Origin: Scalesia atractyloides
Lineage: Eukaryota; Streptophyta; Magnoliopsida; Asterales; Asteraceae
Reading direction: 5' to 3'
DNA length: 64,000 bases
Assembly (NCBI GenBank): GCA_947069175.1
Contig: CAMTDV010000009.1
Span: 11,665,663 to 11,729,662 of the forward strand
The notes beneath the pieces were generated by a model. That model made no database searches and had not been told where the DNA came from. It saw only the letters and a list, made by a program, of their open reading frames with translations. This document shows positions 1 through 11,861 of the stretch, one piece after another. Position 1 is the first letter of the stretch, and each line of letters begins with the position of its first letter. The position numbers and the translations under genes are program-made.

Positions 1-723
1 TGTGAGTATACTTGAACCCTTTTTCGCTTAAAGGCACTTTTGGGTGTTACATACGTTCTCTATATAAAAACACGCTACATAAAACGCTAAATTATTTTAC
101 CGCTAACCGCTCTTGCATGTTATACGTGAACCGCCGAATGTTTGTTTGCTATGTGTAAATGATGAGGACTCGCAGACCACCCTTAGCAACGATAGTACTA
201 TAGTTTGGACTCAGCACCCGATTGGTTCGGGGGTTGTTAAGGCTCGCATATTTACTTTACGTACGTGTTTGCTGTTGTGAACACGTATCGCGCATACTCC
301 ACCTCGCTGTCGTGTTGGTTAGCTTGTATCATTATTGTTAGCTTACTTAGATTCACTTTTTCTACGTGTACATGTTGGTTATGCGTAAACGCTTTATCGC
401 TATTATTATGCTATTAAACCTGTTTACTCACCTTTACTTATTGTATTGACTTGTATTTTAACATATGTAACAGGTTGATGGATTACGCTGCAACTGGACT
501 TAGGATTGTCTTTAAAAACTTGTAATAAAAACCTAGTTGTCGAACTGTTTTGTTTGAGGATGATGTAATCCGTATGACTTTTGATGTGAATGTTTAGTTC
601 GATTGTATGGGAAATTGGATGTTATTAAATATTGTCAGATTAATAGTCGTTGTGGAAATTCTTGAGCAATCTGTTCGCTTAGTGCCGCGCCCTGATGATT
701 CTGCCATCGGTTGGGGTGTGACA
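1..723 (+). mobile_element. 3' part of a Gypsy-type LTR (family E, copy 1), cut by the window edge
   Basis: The stretch ends at 723 in GGTTGGGGTGTGACA, the reverse complement of the start of the solo LTR at 1162 (TGTCACACCCCAACC). A second anchor agrees: GTGAGTATAC at 2-11 lies about 720 bp from this end, and its complement lies at the same distance inside the solo LTR (near 55625). The two are therefore collinear LTRs of one family in opposite orientation. No coding potential. The left end, and whether this is a solo LTR or a whole element, cannot be seen. An open frame from 607 reads out of this LTR into the FAR1-like block and is not a gene start. Confidence 0.8.
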
Positions 724-1161
724 AAGGTAACGTCAATTATTCCTATTGTTTATTATTCAATTAATGGCGTTTTTATCGATAATGTTTTCTCAGACGAGGA
801 TGTTTCTTCGAGTGAAAGTTTTTGCCCGCAAACTGGTTTTCCATTTATCATTCCTGACGCTAGTGAAGAGATAAAGCCAAAAATAGACATGATATTCCCA
901 AGCCTCGATGATTGTCATTCATTTTATGTTAGGTATGCGGCTGCTTGTGGTTTTTTGTTAGGAAAGGGACTGTGAAGATAAGCGACAAAGGAGAAACACA
1001 TATTAAGTATTACATGTGTAGGAGATCTGGGGTATATAAGGACAAGAAGGTTGATACGTTGGACCCTAATCAAAAGTCAAGGATTGCTCGATCCAATTTT
1101 ACATAGAGGACTGGTTGTGGAGCATAATTATGTGTAATATTTGAGGCTGGATCATGGAAGG
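724..1161 (+). pseudogene. FAR1/FHY3-like pseudogene, block 1 (N-terminal FAR1 domain)
   Basis: This block encodes the N-terminal FAR1 DNA-binding region of the FAR1/FHY3 family, plant transcription factors derived from MULE transposases. The diagnostic stretch is FPSLDDCHSFYVRYAA at about 898-945, followed in another frame by an RTGCGA-like segment and GSWK at the right edge. A plausible exon begins at 794 after the acceptor TTTTCTCAG. A frameshift lies near 960, and there are stops near 1105 and 1120, so the copy is dead. The reading resumes at 57370: TGG AAG joins GTC TAT AAG in frame once the inserted element and one copy of its target repeat are removed. It could instead be a decayed MULE transposase rather than a host FAR1 gene; the two are hard to separate. 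Confidence 0.8.
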
Positions 1162-1231
1162 TGTCACACCCCAACCGATGGCGAATTCATCGGGGCGAAC
1201 GTAAATAGATTGCTCGAGACATCATAACACT

Positions 1232-1863
1232 TGTTAGGATCTAAGTTTGAATTAGTTGTGATTTTTGTTTCTAAAATGGAAAGTGAAGGTAAAAATCAAA
1301 GTAAAATGCAGCGGAATTATATGGAAAACTTTTATCACAACTAATGGTCGTTTATTTTGATCATTAGCTTTCAAACTTATAGTTTTTGCATGTGAATCAC
1401 AAACTCCCCCTTAGCCCAATAGGAACGTTTGAATAGTACATAAATGCAGAGTAGATGATAGGTGAATGATCTTTTAGATAGATAAATTAAATAGTGCATA
1501 CGATTGAGTATTTATACTAGCACTTCTAACCTCTGAGCATCTTTTGATGACATTAGGTTTGATAGTGACAGGTAACAAATAAAACTAACTCTAAGGACTG
1601 CTAAGCCTAAACTCTGATCAGTGCCAAGCACTGTTACATTGATATAAAAACTATTAAAGCTAAACATTGATCTCTATCCTCTGCTGTGTCTTCTTACAGA
1701 GCTTTGATCTTGTCGTTTAGTGTTGGAAGATGATAGAAGGCAGAGCTTTAGGCTAAGCAAAGTTTATTGAACAGAGCTTGTAAACTCCGTTATCAGGACC
1801 AAACGTCTGATGTGTTTTTGGCTTTATATCATCTGTTCCTTTTTGCAGGGTTCAATCCCAACA
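1232..1863 (-). repeat. Copia A 3' LTR (left)
   Basis: 632 bp, from TGTTAGGATCTAAG to TTCAATCCCAACA. On the - strand the preceding polypurine tract is CCAGGGGAGAT, just right of 1863. A TATA-like GTATAAATAC (- strand) sits at 1508-1517. It matches the right LTR at 54342-54968 closely but with scattered changes and small gaps. Confidence 0.92.
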
Positions 1864-4149
1864 ATCTCCCCTGGAACAGATGATGCCAAAACACATTTAT
1901 TCTTGATCTTTATTTCTCAACAAGAGTTCTCTTATTTGGCCTTTGAATTTAAGTTCAAAGTTAAGAGACTCATATCATCCACATCCTTTTCAAGCTCCAA
2001 ATTCATCAGGTCTTGGAGGTTTTGCACCTAACCCATATGCATCCTTCATTTTCATTTTGGTAGCTTTGCCATCTGATTTGAGTCGTGTCAATTCGTGGGT
2101 GTCTTTGTTGACCTTCCACTTTAGAATTTTTGGATCAGAAGGCTTTCTGGACAGGCATATTATAGTTGAGAGTGATGGTGGAAGTTGATGTGCAATCTTT
2201 GATAATGTTTCTCTTAACAGATCACTTGCATCATCAATGTGGAATTGGACTTGCTCTTTGATTCCTTGTTTTATGAGATCCAACTTATACCTTTTCTCAT
2301 CTTATTTTGATATCTCTCTCTGCCTTTTTCTTTGATTCAAGGCTAGGATGGAATGAGCAGATGTTGCAGAAGACTTTTGAGAAGGTTGGGTCTGATGAGT
2401 TGTAACATCTGATGGATATTCAAGCTTCTTTGGAAATGTAGGATCAGTTTTTCTTCTTTCTTCAAGCCTCTTATATGTATCAATCGCCTTAACCTCTGAC
2501 CATCTTGTGATCTGATTCTTTGACCCATAATTTGCTGCTATCAGTTCTTCTTTCATTCTTTTGAGCTTCAACACTCTGTCAGGCACATTCTTTTTGAACT
2601 TGTTCCAGTCTGGAGGAGTAGGCTTTTTGAGTGGATCTTTTAGCATTTCTTGCATTCTCTCCACTTCTTGCTTTGACCCACTCACAGTCAGTCCTTGAAT
2701 TGTGCTCTTGTAGCTTTGTATTGTTTGTGTTGCATCATGTGTTCAATATAATCAGCTCTTAAGCTTTCATCATCTTTTTCTGATAATCTTTTGCTCAAGT
2801 CTCTAGAAAAATCTTCAAGTATCCTGACCTTGCTTAACTGATACTGCATGTGAACTCTGCACCTGTCTATCACTCTTTCCCTTGTTTCTCTTTTGGTAAT
2901 ATCCTCTACTTGTTTGCCTTTTAAATTCAGATATTCATCCAGATTCCTTGGTTTAGGATATCCTTCAAGAGATGGGAAATCCTATTTGTTTGGATCTTCT
3001 TCAGTCAAAGAAAAACTTTATCTCTTCCTTCACAGCAAGTAAATCTAGAGGGAACCGAGTGGATAGAGGTGTTGGTGGACAATGTTTTGAGGTCTTGCAG
3101 AGATGGGTTTTGAAATAGTGTTGTGGTCAGTGGTTGTGATGATAATGGGAGTGGTGAAGGGATAATGTTCTCATCTTCTATGACATTTGTCATTTTTCTT
3201 CTTTTAAAGATGAGTTTGGGTGATGATGTTATCAGATTCTTGTGGGTGTGGAGATTTGTTGAGTGGAGGTTGGAAATGTGCGTTTAAATGAGTAATTCTT
3301 GCTATTTGGTTAACTTGTCATTAGTTTCCCCTAATCGGACATTAGATAACAAATTTAGGTTCCCGTGCTAATCGTGGACGTTCCTACAATGGCAATGATT
3401 TGTTAAGCATCTGTTATAACACTGATGCATCAACAGATGTTGACACAATAGGGGTTGTAACATCTGTTGTGGTTGTGTGAGTATTCTGAGATTTTGTTGG
3501 AGCAGAGGTTGTGATTGGATTTTCAACATTTTTGGTTTTAGAAGGTGTGGATGTTGGTTGTCTTGTTTTTCTAACAACCCTCTTCTTTTGTTGAGAAGTA
3601 CCAACGTCTTCTTTTTCCTTTTGTTGTGTAATCTTTTGCTCAACCAAAGCTCTGCTCTCATCTCTTACCCTTTGTTTATTCTTCTCCTTTTCCCTGGCCA
3701 GAGCACTTTCTGTTTCATCAAATTTCTTAGTGCCATCTGGCTTGGGATAACCACTGTTGGTCTTGAAGATGGATCAGTTTTGAGTTTTAGCACTTCTATT
3801 TGGTTGAATTTCTCCCCCTTTTTGGTCATCTGTATTGACCAGAATTACAGTGAGAGGAGAAGTGCCAGTGGTTTGGAAAAGGTGAGCTTTTATAGCCTTG
3901 ATGTCTGCCTTGTGTCACTGTACCTTGCTTCAACCAGATTCCTGAAATTTTCCATGTGTTGTTCATGTTGAATGTCACCATGTTCTCGTTGTTATTGAAG
4001 CAGAGGATAAATCAATTTCCATAGCTCAGCAGTTGTTTGATCAAAGGATTGACTTTTTGAAGCTAACATCGCTTTATCATAGTTTTGAGCTCATTGACGA
4101 CGTTTCAATCTTTGTGACTCTCTCCGTCAAATCCTTGTATTTTAACTCA
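1864..4149 (-). pseudogene. Copia A env-position ORF, C-terminal part
   Basis: This is the downstream part of the extra ORF after pol, separated from its start (14180-12651) by Copia B. Conceptual translation on - gives Lys/Glu/Gln/Thr-rich, low-complexity protein in pieces at about 3661-3414, 3193-3005, 2873-2688, 2685-2302 and 2283-1990. The last piece begins MDLIKQGIKEQVQFHIDD and ends GAKPPRPDEFGA, a tail I associate with the extra ORF of Asteraceae Copia elements. I see no signal peptide or membrane segment, so 'envelope' describes position only. Frames change several times and the ORF is broken. Confidence 0.65.
3286..3400 (+). repeat. Diverged fragment resembling the 3' end of the Copia C LTR
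   Basis: About 110 bp here align by eye with the last ~110 bp of the Copia C LTR (18310-18415). Shared blocks in the same order are GAGTAAT, GTCAT, TAGTTTCC, GGACATTAGATA, CAAAT, TTAGGTTC and GTGCTA. Identity looks to be roughly 75-80%. It sits inside the Copia A env-position region with no visible target duplication. It may be an older LTR trace. Confidence 0.5.
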
Positions 4150-4154
4150 TCACC

Positions 4155-4765
4155 TGTTAGGATCTGAGTTTGAATTACTTGTAGTTTTTGTTTCAAAAAT
4201 GGAAAATGATTGAATTAAAAGAGATTTGCAGCGGAATAAGATGGAAAACTTTTACACAAGAAATGGTCGTTTGTTTTCATCATCACATCATCTTTCAAGT
4301 TGATTAACTTGCATGTGATTCACAAACTCCCCCCAGCCTTTGCAATTTCAGTTTGATGATAAGAAAATGCAGAGAAGATGATATGCGAAAGTTGATCTTT
4401 TAATAGACAAGTTTAATGAGTTGCCTATTTATACTAACTATCTAACCCTAAGCATTTTGATGACGTCAGGGTTGATAGTGACAGGAAACTAATAGTAATA
4501 ACTCTAAACACTGCTAATACTAAACTATCAGTGCTTGGCACTGTTACATTAATTAACTAAGTTAAAGACAAACTCTGATCTCTATCCTCTGACCCTTGTA
4601 ACTCTGGCAGACCTTGAAGCTTTGTGTAGGCAGATGATAGGATGAGCAGTCTTATGAAAAGCAGTGTAAGTACATCAGAGGTTGTAACCTTGATAGTTGA
4701 ACCAAAGCTCGGATAGTGTTATTGCTTTATATCATTTGTTCCTTTCACAGGGTTCTATCCCAACA
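4155..4765 (-). repeat. Copia B 3' LTR (left)
   Basis: 611 bp, TGTTAGGATCTGAG to GGTTCTATCCCAACA. A TATA-like GTATAAATAG (- strand) lies at 4425-4434. The matching LTR is at 12023-12645. Confidence 0.92.
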
Positions 4766-5485
4766 ATCCCTTATTGTATAAGGAACACCATCAGCAGATG
4801 AGTGAACCTTTGCATTTTTCCAGAAATCACGAAGAGCATCAATGTAAATGGGGATTTTGACGGTTAACATGTGCAAGAATTTTGACTTTTGCAAAATTCG
4901 AATCATTGGATGATAGCGAGTATTTGTGTTTTTTCTTCAAGTTGGCAGTGTAATTGTGTGGGGTTTTGATTATGAGAGTGAAAGGTGGAGGTTCTTCCTG
5001 CGATTTTGCTTTTGATTTTGAAGATTTTGATTTGGGAGCCATGGTGTTTGAGAGAAAAACGTTTTGAGATTTTGAAATCGACACAGTTTTAGGGTAACTA
5101 CTGGTGAGATAAAACATGGGTTTTTAAAGGGTTTTGAAAAAGTGAACATGACGTGGCATCTGTTGCAAGATCTGATGGCTAACATCTGGCCACGTGTAAC
5201 CTCTGATGAGAAAAGTAACCGTTGATGTGGCAAACCACTGTTTTAGGACAGAGAGTTTGGACATTACTGATTTTTAACTACTATAGTAGTGTTTGTGAAA
5301 AAATGGAAATCAGAGGATACACTTAACAGTGGATAAGATTTTTAAGCCTATCAGAGGTTTTGAGCAAACATATGTTATGAAATACTTTAAAGATTTATTG
5401 AAAATTTTCAATTTTAACTATTTTTAAGGTATTTTTGATTTTCTGAAAACATTTTGATGCTATGGATTTACAAGAAAACTTGTTT
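4766..5485 (-). pseudogene. Copia B: spacer after pol and truncated env-position ORF
   Basis: An ORF starts at 5042 on - (MAPKSKSSKSKAKSQ) and encodes the N-terminus of the same protein as the Copia A ORF at 14180: it shares KTPHNYTA and then LRDFWKNAKVH (Copia A has LREFWANAKVH). It stops being env-like at about 4770, right against the LTR, so the remaining ~1.5 kb or more seen in Copia A is missing. The sequence at the junction, ATAAGGGAT on -, now sits where the polypurine tract should be. 5043-5485 is the AT-rich spacer after the RNase H stop. Either a deletion or a recombinant RNA template could explain the loss. Confidence 0.7.
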
Positions 5486-7440
5486 TTAATCCATGTTTAG
5501 CATTCCAATTCTTGAGATCAATTTTTCAAAGGTAGATGTATCTAATGCCTTGGTTAAAATATCTGCCCATTGATCTGAATATGGACATGATGTAAAGAAA
5601 TCAAGCCTTTTTCATAGCAATCTCTCACAAAGTGATGTCGGATGTCAATGTGCTTTGTTGTTGAATGAGAAACTGGATTTTAATGATATTTTCAGCAGCT
5701 TGACTGTCCAATTTGAGTGGAGTCTTTAGTGCAGTTATACCAAAATCCAACAACTGGTTTTGAAGCCACAAAAGTTGAGCAGTGCAGCTAGCAGCAGCAA
5801 TATACTCTGTCTCAGCAGTGGATGTTGAAACTACAACCTGCTTTTTGCTTTTCCAAGACACTAGACAATCACCTAGGAATTGACATCCTCCTGATGTGGA
5901 CTTTCTTGTAGTTTTGAAACCAGCAAAGTCACTATCTGAAAAACCTGAAAGCTCAATATTCCCATTAGCTGGATACCAGATACCAAGTGTGGGAGCACCT
6001 TTTGTGTATCTGAATATCCTTTTTATAGCAATAAGGTTAGACTTTCTAGGTAATGCCTATGATCTGGCACAAACACATGTTGCAAACATGATGTCTGGCC
6101 TGGATGCAGTTAGGTACAATAAAGACTCAATCATGCTTCTATAAAGAGTTTGATCAACAAAGTCATCTTTACCATCAATGGTGACTAGCTTGGAGATTGC
6201 CATGGGTGTGCTACATGGTTTACAATCATCCATATCAAACTTTTTAAGTAGTTCTTTCACATACTTGTCTTGATGGATAAATGTACCATTGTGCAATTGT
6301 TTAACTTGAAGACCAAGAAAACATTAGAGCTCACCCATTGCACTCATCTCAAACTCTGCTGCCATGAGTTTTCGAAACCCTTCACACATAGCAGTGCTTG
6401 TGGATCCAAAAATGATGTCATCCACATAAATTTGGACAAGCATCAGATCTTTTCCTTTCCATTTTAAAAACAAGGTTTTATCTATTTTACCTCTAGTAAA
6501 CTCTATGCATAAGAGAAAAGTGGATAGAGTTTCATACCAGGCTCTTGGTGCTTGTTTCAAGCCATACAATGCTTTGTTGAGCTTATAGACATGATCAGGA
6601 TGGAATGCATCTTCAAAACCTGGAGGTTGACAGACATACACTTCTTCTTTGATTTTTCCATACAAGAATGCACTCTTTATATCCATTTGAAACACCTTTA
6701 TGTTGTGGTTAGCAGCAAAAGCTAAGAACAGGTGAATAACTTCCAACCTTGCCACAGGAGCAAAAGTCTCATCATAATCTATACCTTCTTCCTGTCTGTA
6801 GCCTTAAACCACGAGCCTTGCTTTGTTTTTTTACAACAATACCCCTTTCATCAGTTTTGTTTTTGAAGACCCATGTTGTGCCAATTGGACTTACATCTTT
6901 TGGCAGTGGCACAAGCTCCCAAAGTTGTTGTCTTTTGAACTGAAGGAGTTCTTCTTGCATGGCTTCTACCCAGCCGTTGTATTTCAGTGCCTCTTGGTAC
7001 TTGACTGGCTGTATGAGTGATAGAAAACCAGCAAAAAGACAAATATTTTAGGATTGGCTCCGTGTGAGCACCCTAGATTTGATGTTGCCAATAACTTGAT
7101 CTGCTGGATGGCTTTTGAGATAAATCAAATCACCTTGGTACGGAACAATAGCATTTTGAGGGGATGGCTGCAAATGTGTCTCATCTGAGCTAACCTCTGC
7201 TGGTGAATTTGAAGTATCAGCTCTGATGTGAATGGTGGTGGTGCTATTGGGGGTACAAAGAGAACACTCTGATAATTTTGCTGCCCAAATGTAGGACTTT
7301 TATCAACAGATGTTTGATTTTGTGAGATGGCAGAGGTTTGAGGATCAACCACTGTTGACCCAGAAGTGGCAGAGTTTACACAAGAGCTTGTAGCACCTGA
7401 TCCTCTGTTTGAAAAATAGACTTTTGTTTGTGGAAGCACA
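5486..7440 (-). pseudogene. Copia B reverse transcriptase and RNase H
   Basis: This is the C-terminal half of pol, which copies the RNA to DNA and degrades the RNA strand. RT begins around 6960 (LWELVPLPKDVSPIGTTWVF). It continues with FQMDIKSAFLYGKI and YGLKQAPRAWYE, and the catalytic YVDD in VQIYVDDIIFGS lies near 6430. The block with YLTASRPDIMFATCVCAR is at 6296-6057. RNase H residues lie at 5870-5625 (SWKSKKQ, STAETEYIAAASC). The frame ends LNMD and stop at 5486. The stretch 7440-6970 is the variable integrase-RT linker. There are several frameshifts (near 6760, 6300 and 5640). Confidence 0.85.
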
Positions 7441-7451
7441 CAGTCATATCC

Positions 7452-8900
7452 TTAATCTTGATCCTCTTTAGATGGCTGTAGTGTACCTGCATTGTCTAGC
7501 TTGATAGAAACATCAGCAAATGTGAATTTATCTAAATCAAAGAGCTCTGCAGGATTTGCTAGGATTTTCAGTAATGAAAGTTCATTGAACTTTACATTCA
7601 AAGTTTCTTCAACACACTTGGTCCTAGAGTTAAAAACTATATAGGCTTTAGCAGTGGTTGAGTATCCCAGAAAATAACCATAATCAATTTTGGTTGCAAA
7701 CTTAGATATGGAATCTTTTAAGTTCAAAATGAAAAAGGACACCCAAAAATTTTAAAATATGAAATCAGAGGTTTGATTTTATACAAAATCTCATAGGCAG
7801 TCTTTTGATGCCTGGGGTTAATCAAAACTCTGTTTTGAACATATCAAGCAGTGTTTACAGCCTCTGCCCAGAAAGACAAGGGTAAACCAGAATCTGCTAG
7901 CATAGTCCTTGCTGATTCAATTAAAGTTCTGTTTTTCTTTTCAACTACCCCATTTTGCTATGGAGTTCTTGGAATGCTATATTTCCTAACAATTCCTTTT
8001 GACTCACAAAAAGCATCCAACTCCCTATTTTTAAACTCTGTTCCATTGTCACTTCTAAAGATTTTTATTGGAAGATCAAATTGCTTTTCTACTTGTTTGA
8101 CAAAGTTTTGCAAAATGCCTGCAGTTTCATCCTTAGTGGAGAAAGAAGGTCCATGTAAACCTAGAGAAATCATCAACTATCACTAGGCAATACCTTTTGT
8201 GTTTTAAGCTCATGATTTGTACTGGGCCAAACAAGTCCATGTGTAGCAGTTGTAAACACTGGCTTGTTTTGGACTCTTCAATTGTTTTGAAAGAACTTTT
8301 ATGTTGTTTGCCTTTTAAATAGGAAACACAATGTTCATCACAGGAAAATTGCCTGTGAGGCAAACCTCTTACAAGACTTTGTTTTGAGAGTGGGGTGATA
8401 GTTTTAAGATTTGTGTGTCTAATTCTTCTATGCCATAACTCAGTATCTTTGCTAGAAGCAACTCAGAATAGGCATGTTCTAGACATAGGATTATCTTTTA
8501 ACATATCTATCACATACACATTCCCACTTCTGTGTGCAGTGAGTTGTGCTTTGCTCTCAGCAATGATTTGATCAATATTTTTGACAACCTCTAGTCCCAC
8601 AATTTGACAAGTTTTCTTATGAAGAAGGATCCATATCCTCTATCACTCATTTGTGAGACACTCAGCATGTTAAATTTCAGATTGTCAATCAAATTCACAT
8701 TTTCAAACTTGAGTTTACCAGCCAGAACCGACCCAGACTTTAAGACCTTTCCCTTTGAGTTATTACCAAAAGATATATCACCCCCCATGAGCCATGAAGT
8801 CCTTGAGAAGGGCTCTACATCCTGTCATGTGCCTGGAACCTCCACTATCTACATACCATAAGCTATCAAGGCAAGTAGAGGGTCCCTTCACATCAAGTAA
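7452..8900 (-). pseudogene. Copia B protease and integrase
   Basis: The aspartic protease site reads WYVDSGGSRHMTG near 8855-8815 (the usual form is DSGAS). Then come the protease C-terminus (FNMLSVSQMSDRGYG, about 8680-8620), a GAG-pre-integrase zinc region with HCVSYLKGKQH at about 8330, and the integrase core. The core shows the first Asp in HMDLFGP, the second in SDNGTEF (near 8040) and the Glu in VVEKKNRT (near 7940). The C-terminal integrase part is 7742-7452. There is a stop just before QNGVVE and frame changes near 8590 and 8150, so no full-length protein is possible. Confidence 0.85.
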
Positions 8901-10598
8901 ATAGATCATTAAAATTGGTCTCTAAAGCCAAAATGTCTTTGGATGGGGTCACAGATGGTCCAGTCTCAGTCTAGGACAATGGTCATGGTTTTGAATTTTT
9001 CTGTAACATCTGCTCTTGACCATTTCCTATCAGATGAGTCTATCCATAAGGGTGCCTGTTTACTCTTTGCTTTGAAGGCTTTTTGTAACCTTCATAAGCA
9101 TGAGGAACCTTTTTGTAAGTATGTTGGCCATACCCTCTTGGAAATGAATTTGAGGGTGGGGCATCTGTCACTTGCACCTCTCTTTGAGCAGAGGTTTTGT
9201 TTAAGGCATTTGTAATAGATGTTTCATTTTTTTCAAAACTCTGCTTGGATTTATTTCCAACTGAACTTGAACTTTCTCTTTCAAGTGCTTTTGCCTTGAT
9301 CTCTTTTACCTTTTGTTCATAGTTTTTGAGATAGGTACACTGTTGAGTTGAGTGATTTGTTTTGTTTTAGATGGCGTATTTTGAAGAGTTTTTGATAACA
9401 CAGGTTTTGTTAATGTCATAGGCTTTTAAAAGAAAACAATCTGCAGCCACATGATTTCTTTTCTCACAAAATTCACAAAACAGGTTTTTAATCTTTACTC
9501 TTCTTTTCTTATCAGACTTTTTATCAGCAGTGGTTGTAACATCTGCTGGTACATCTTTGATAGGGATCACCAGTGCTTTTGGGGCTTTTATATCATCAGT
9601 GGTTGTGAAGTCCATTGGCTTGAAGTTTTCTAAGATATCACATTCATCTGACCAGGTTGGTTTAAACTGATATTTTTCAATTTCTTTATCTTTTGTTGAA
9701 ACCTCTGGTTTTTCCAAAACAATTTTGTTTCCAGCTTTATCTGTTATTTTTATCTCTTCACCAGCCAAGTTTGTAGGGACAACTTCAACCAACTCAGAAT
9801 CAATTTCAGCAGCATTTTTCTCAATTTGGTCATAGTTTCTGAAACCTACACCAAACTTAATGTTGCTCTTGATCTGAGCATCAAGCATAATCTCATAACC
9901 TTTTGCAGGACTCAACCCACTTTTCACAAGTGATTTGGGTTTCTTATAACTCCTTTTTACAAACTTGGTATTTTTCTACCATATTTGGAGTTGGTCATTG
10001 GTTATGCTTGATTCATGCCTCAGGCTACTAATTTCAGAATCTTTTTCACTTAACTTTGATTTTAACTCTTTAATCAGTTTTTCAAAATTAAGTTCATCTT
10101 CTAAAATTTTGTTTCCAGGATTTCATTCACCTTTTTGATGTTTGCAAAAGCAATGATGCATTTGTCAGAACATAAATCTTTAAGGATCTGAGGTGATACC
10201 TTTGTAGCAGCCATGAGAGCACAATCACACACATCGATGTTCCATGGGTCAGCAGGAGAGTTTTTTTCCTTATCAGGAGCATTTTCTTTTTCTTCACTTG
10301 AAAACACTGTTTCATCACAAACTTGAACTTCATCAGATTTTGACACTATCTCCACAGATTCAACATCTTCAGCAATTGTCTCTAAGGCCATTAATAAAAT
10401 TCTTGTTCAACATCATTTTTGGCCATTAAAGCAAAGTTTTCATCAGTCAAATCCTCAGGCAAGCTGTTCCAGTCAACATAACTTTGTGTGAAAAAGCTTT
10501 GTTGACCAACCTCTGCTGGACTAGCAGTGGTTTGAGCAGGTTGTGTAACAATGGGTGCTTGTTGTACAAGCACTTGAGGAGTGATGGTGCCTGAACAT
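8901..10598 (-). pseudogene. Copia B gag-pol linker with CCHC finger
   Basis: This long charged linker is typical of SIRE-type Copia elements. A zinc finger CEFCEKRNHVAADC lies near 9490-9440, in a frame running 9927-9367. Upstream pieces (10573-10391 and 10391-10101) are acidic and include LTDENFALMAKND, which recurs almost exactly in Copia A at 52792. The downstream part (9360-8900) is Ser/Gly/Pro-rich and broken. Confidence 0.75.
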
Positions 10599-10599
10599 A

Positions 10600-11861
10600 T
10601 TAAATTTGTGGAGCAGTAGATTGAACATAATGCACTGGAACAGTGGTAGCAGGGTGTGCAAAATGGGCAGTGTTTTGAACATGTTGAGCAGGGGCATATT
10701 GGGAATAATGAGCAGTGTTTTTTGTGTGCTGAGGTCTAGGGCCAGGATGAGTCACTATTGGTCCAGAACTTTGAGACCTGCATTCTCTGACAAAGTGTCC
10801 TAGCCTATTACACTTATAACACTTGACTTTTGATTTATCCAGCCCAACCTTCAACCCCCCATGCAAACCTGGGAATTTTCTACCAGTTCTCTTGTAAAAC
10901 TTACTAGCCCTAACACTCAATAAGGCCAGTTGGTGCAAAATATCCATTTCTTCAAGATCAGAAGGTCCAATGTGTTGCAAATCATTCAGCTCAAAGGATA
11001 GATTGTCAGAGGTTTGGCTTTCCCACTAGCAGCAAAAACATAGTTGGGTGCATATGTTTCAGATCCAAAGTTCCCACCAGATGTAATATCTATATAGTGA
11101 TCATAACTTTGGTCCTTACTACTGCCAGAACCTTCTTCTTGGCCAAAAGGAGCTGTATTACCCAATGAGTAATCATCAGTCATTTTGCCAGATTCTTGCA
11201 ACTTCTTTTTCTGGTTCAACTCTCTCTCATAAGTGAGGAGTATCCCATGAAGTTGTGTCAACGACATATCTTTAAACCCAACAGATTTTCTTGTTACATA
11301 AGCTACAGTCTCCCACTTATCTGGTAACGATCTAAGGAAACGACTATTGACAGTCGAATTAGGTAGAACCACGTTAACAAGTCTAAGTTCACTGATGAGA
11401 CAGCTGTAATGTTCAAACTGTTGTGTTAGAGACTCTCCTTTCAAGTGATAAATACTGCTGATTTAGACCTTCTCTATTACTTTCTATCACTTCCTCAGTC
11501 CCATCGAATTGCTCCTTAAGTGCACCCCATAACTCCTTTGCACTATTGAAATGGAGTAGACCAACATAAATTTCACTGGGTAAGGCCGAAGCAACTATGC
11601 TAAATGCCTTAGCATCCAATTCAATTTTCTGGAAATCCTGCTCTGAAAAGTTTTCAGGATTTTTTGGCACTTGTTTGGTTGGATCTTCTGTGCTTGGAAC
11701 CATTGGAACGTGAGGTCCATAAGCAACAGATCTCCAGCAACCGGTGTTTTGCTGGGCAAGGATGTGACCCATCGTCGTTGCCAAATGAAATATTCATTTC
11801 TTTTGAGCATCGGCGGTTTGAACAAGGATCCAGAATTGGCATCCTGTGTGTTTTGAGACAT
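10600..11861 (-). pseudogene. Copia B gag
   Basis: Gag is the nucleocapsid polyprotein that packages element RNA. It starts at ATG 11861 (MSQNTQDANSGS). The UBN2-type gag core follows: MLKRNEYFIWQRR, then after a frameshift near 11780 MGHILAQQNTGCW and LWGALKEQFDG, then after a second shift near 11440 LTQQFEHYSCLISELR and FLRSLPDKWETVAY. A CCHC knuckle CYKCNRLGHFVREC lies at about 10815-10775. The knuckle is complete, unlike the copy in Copia A. Confidence 0.85.

Noticed and set aside
607..975. ATG-initiated 122-codon frame as a small intact gene
   Set aside because: The first 39 codons lie in the end of a Gypsy LTR (to 723) and only the rest is FAR1-like; the frame is broken right after.
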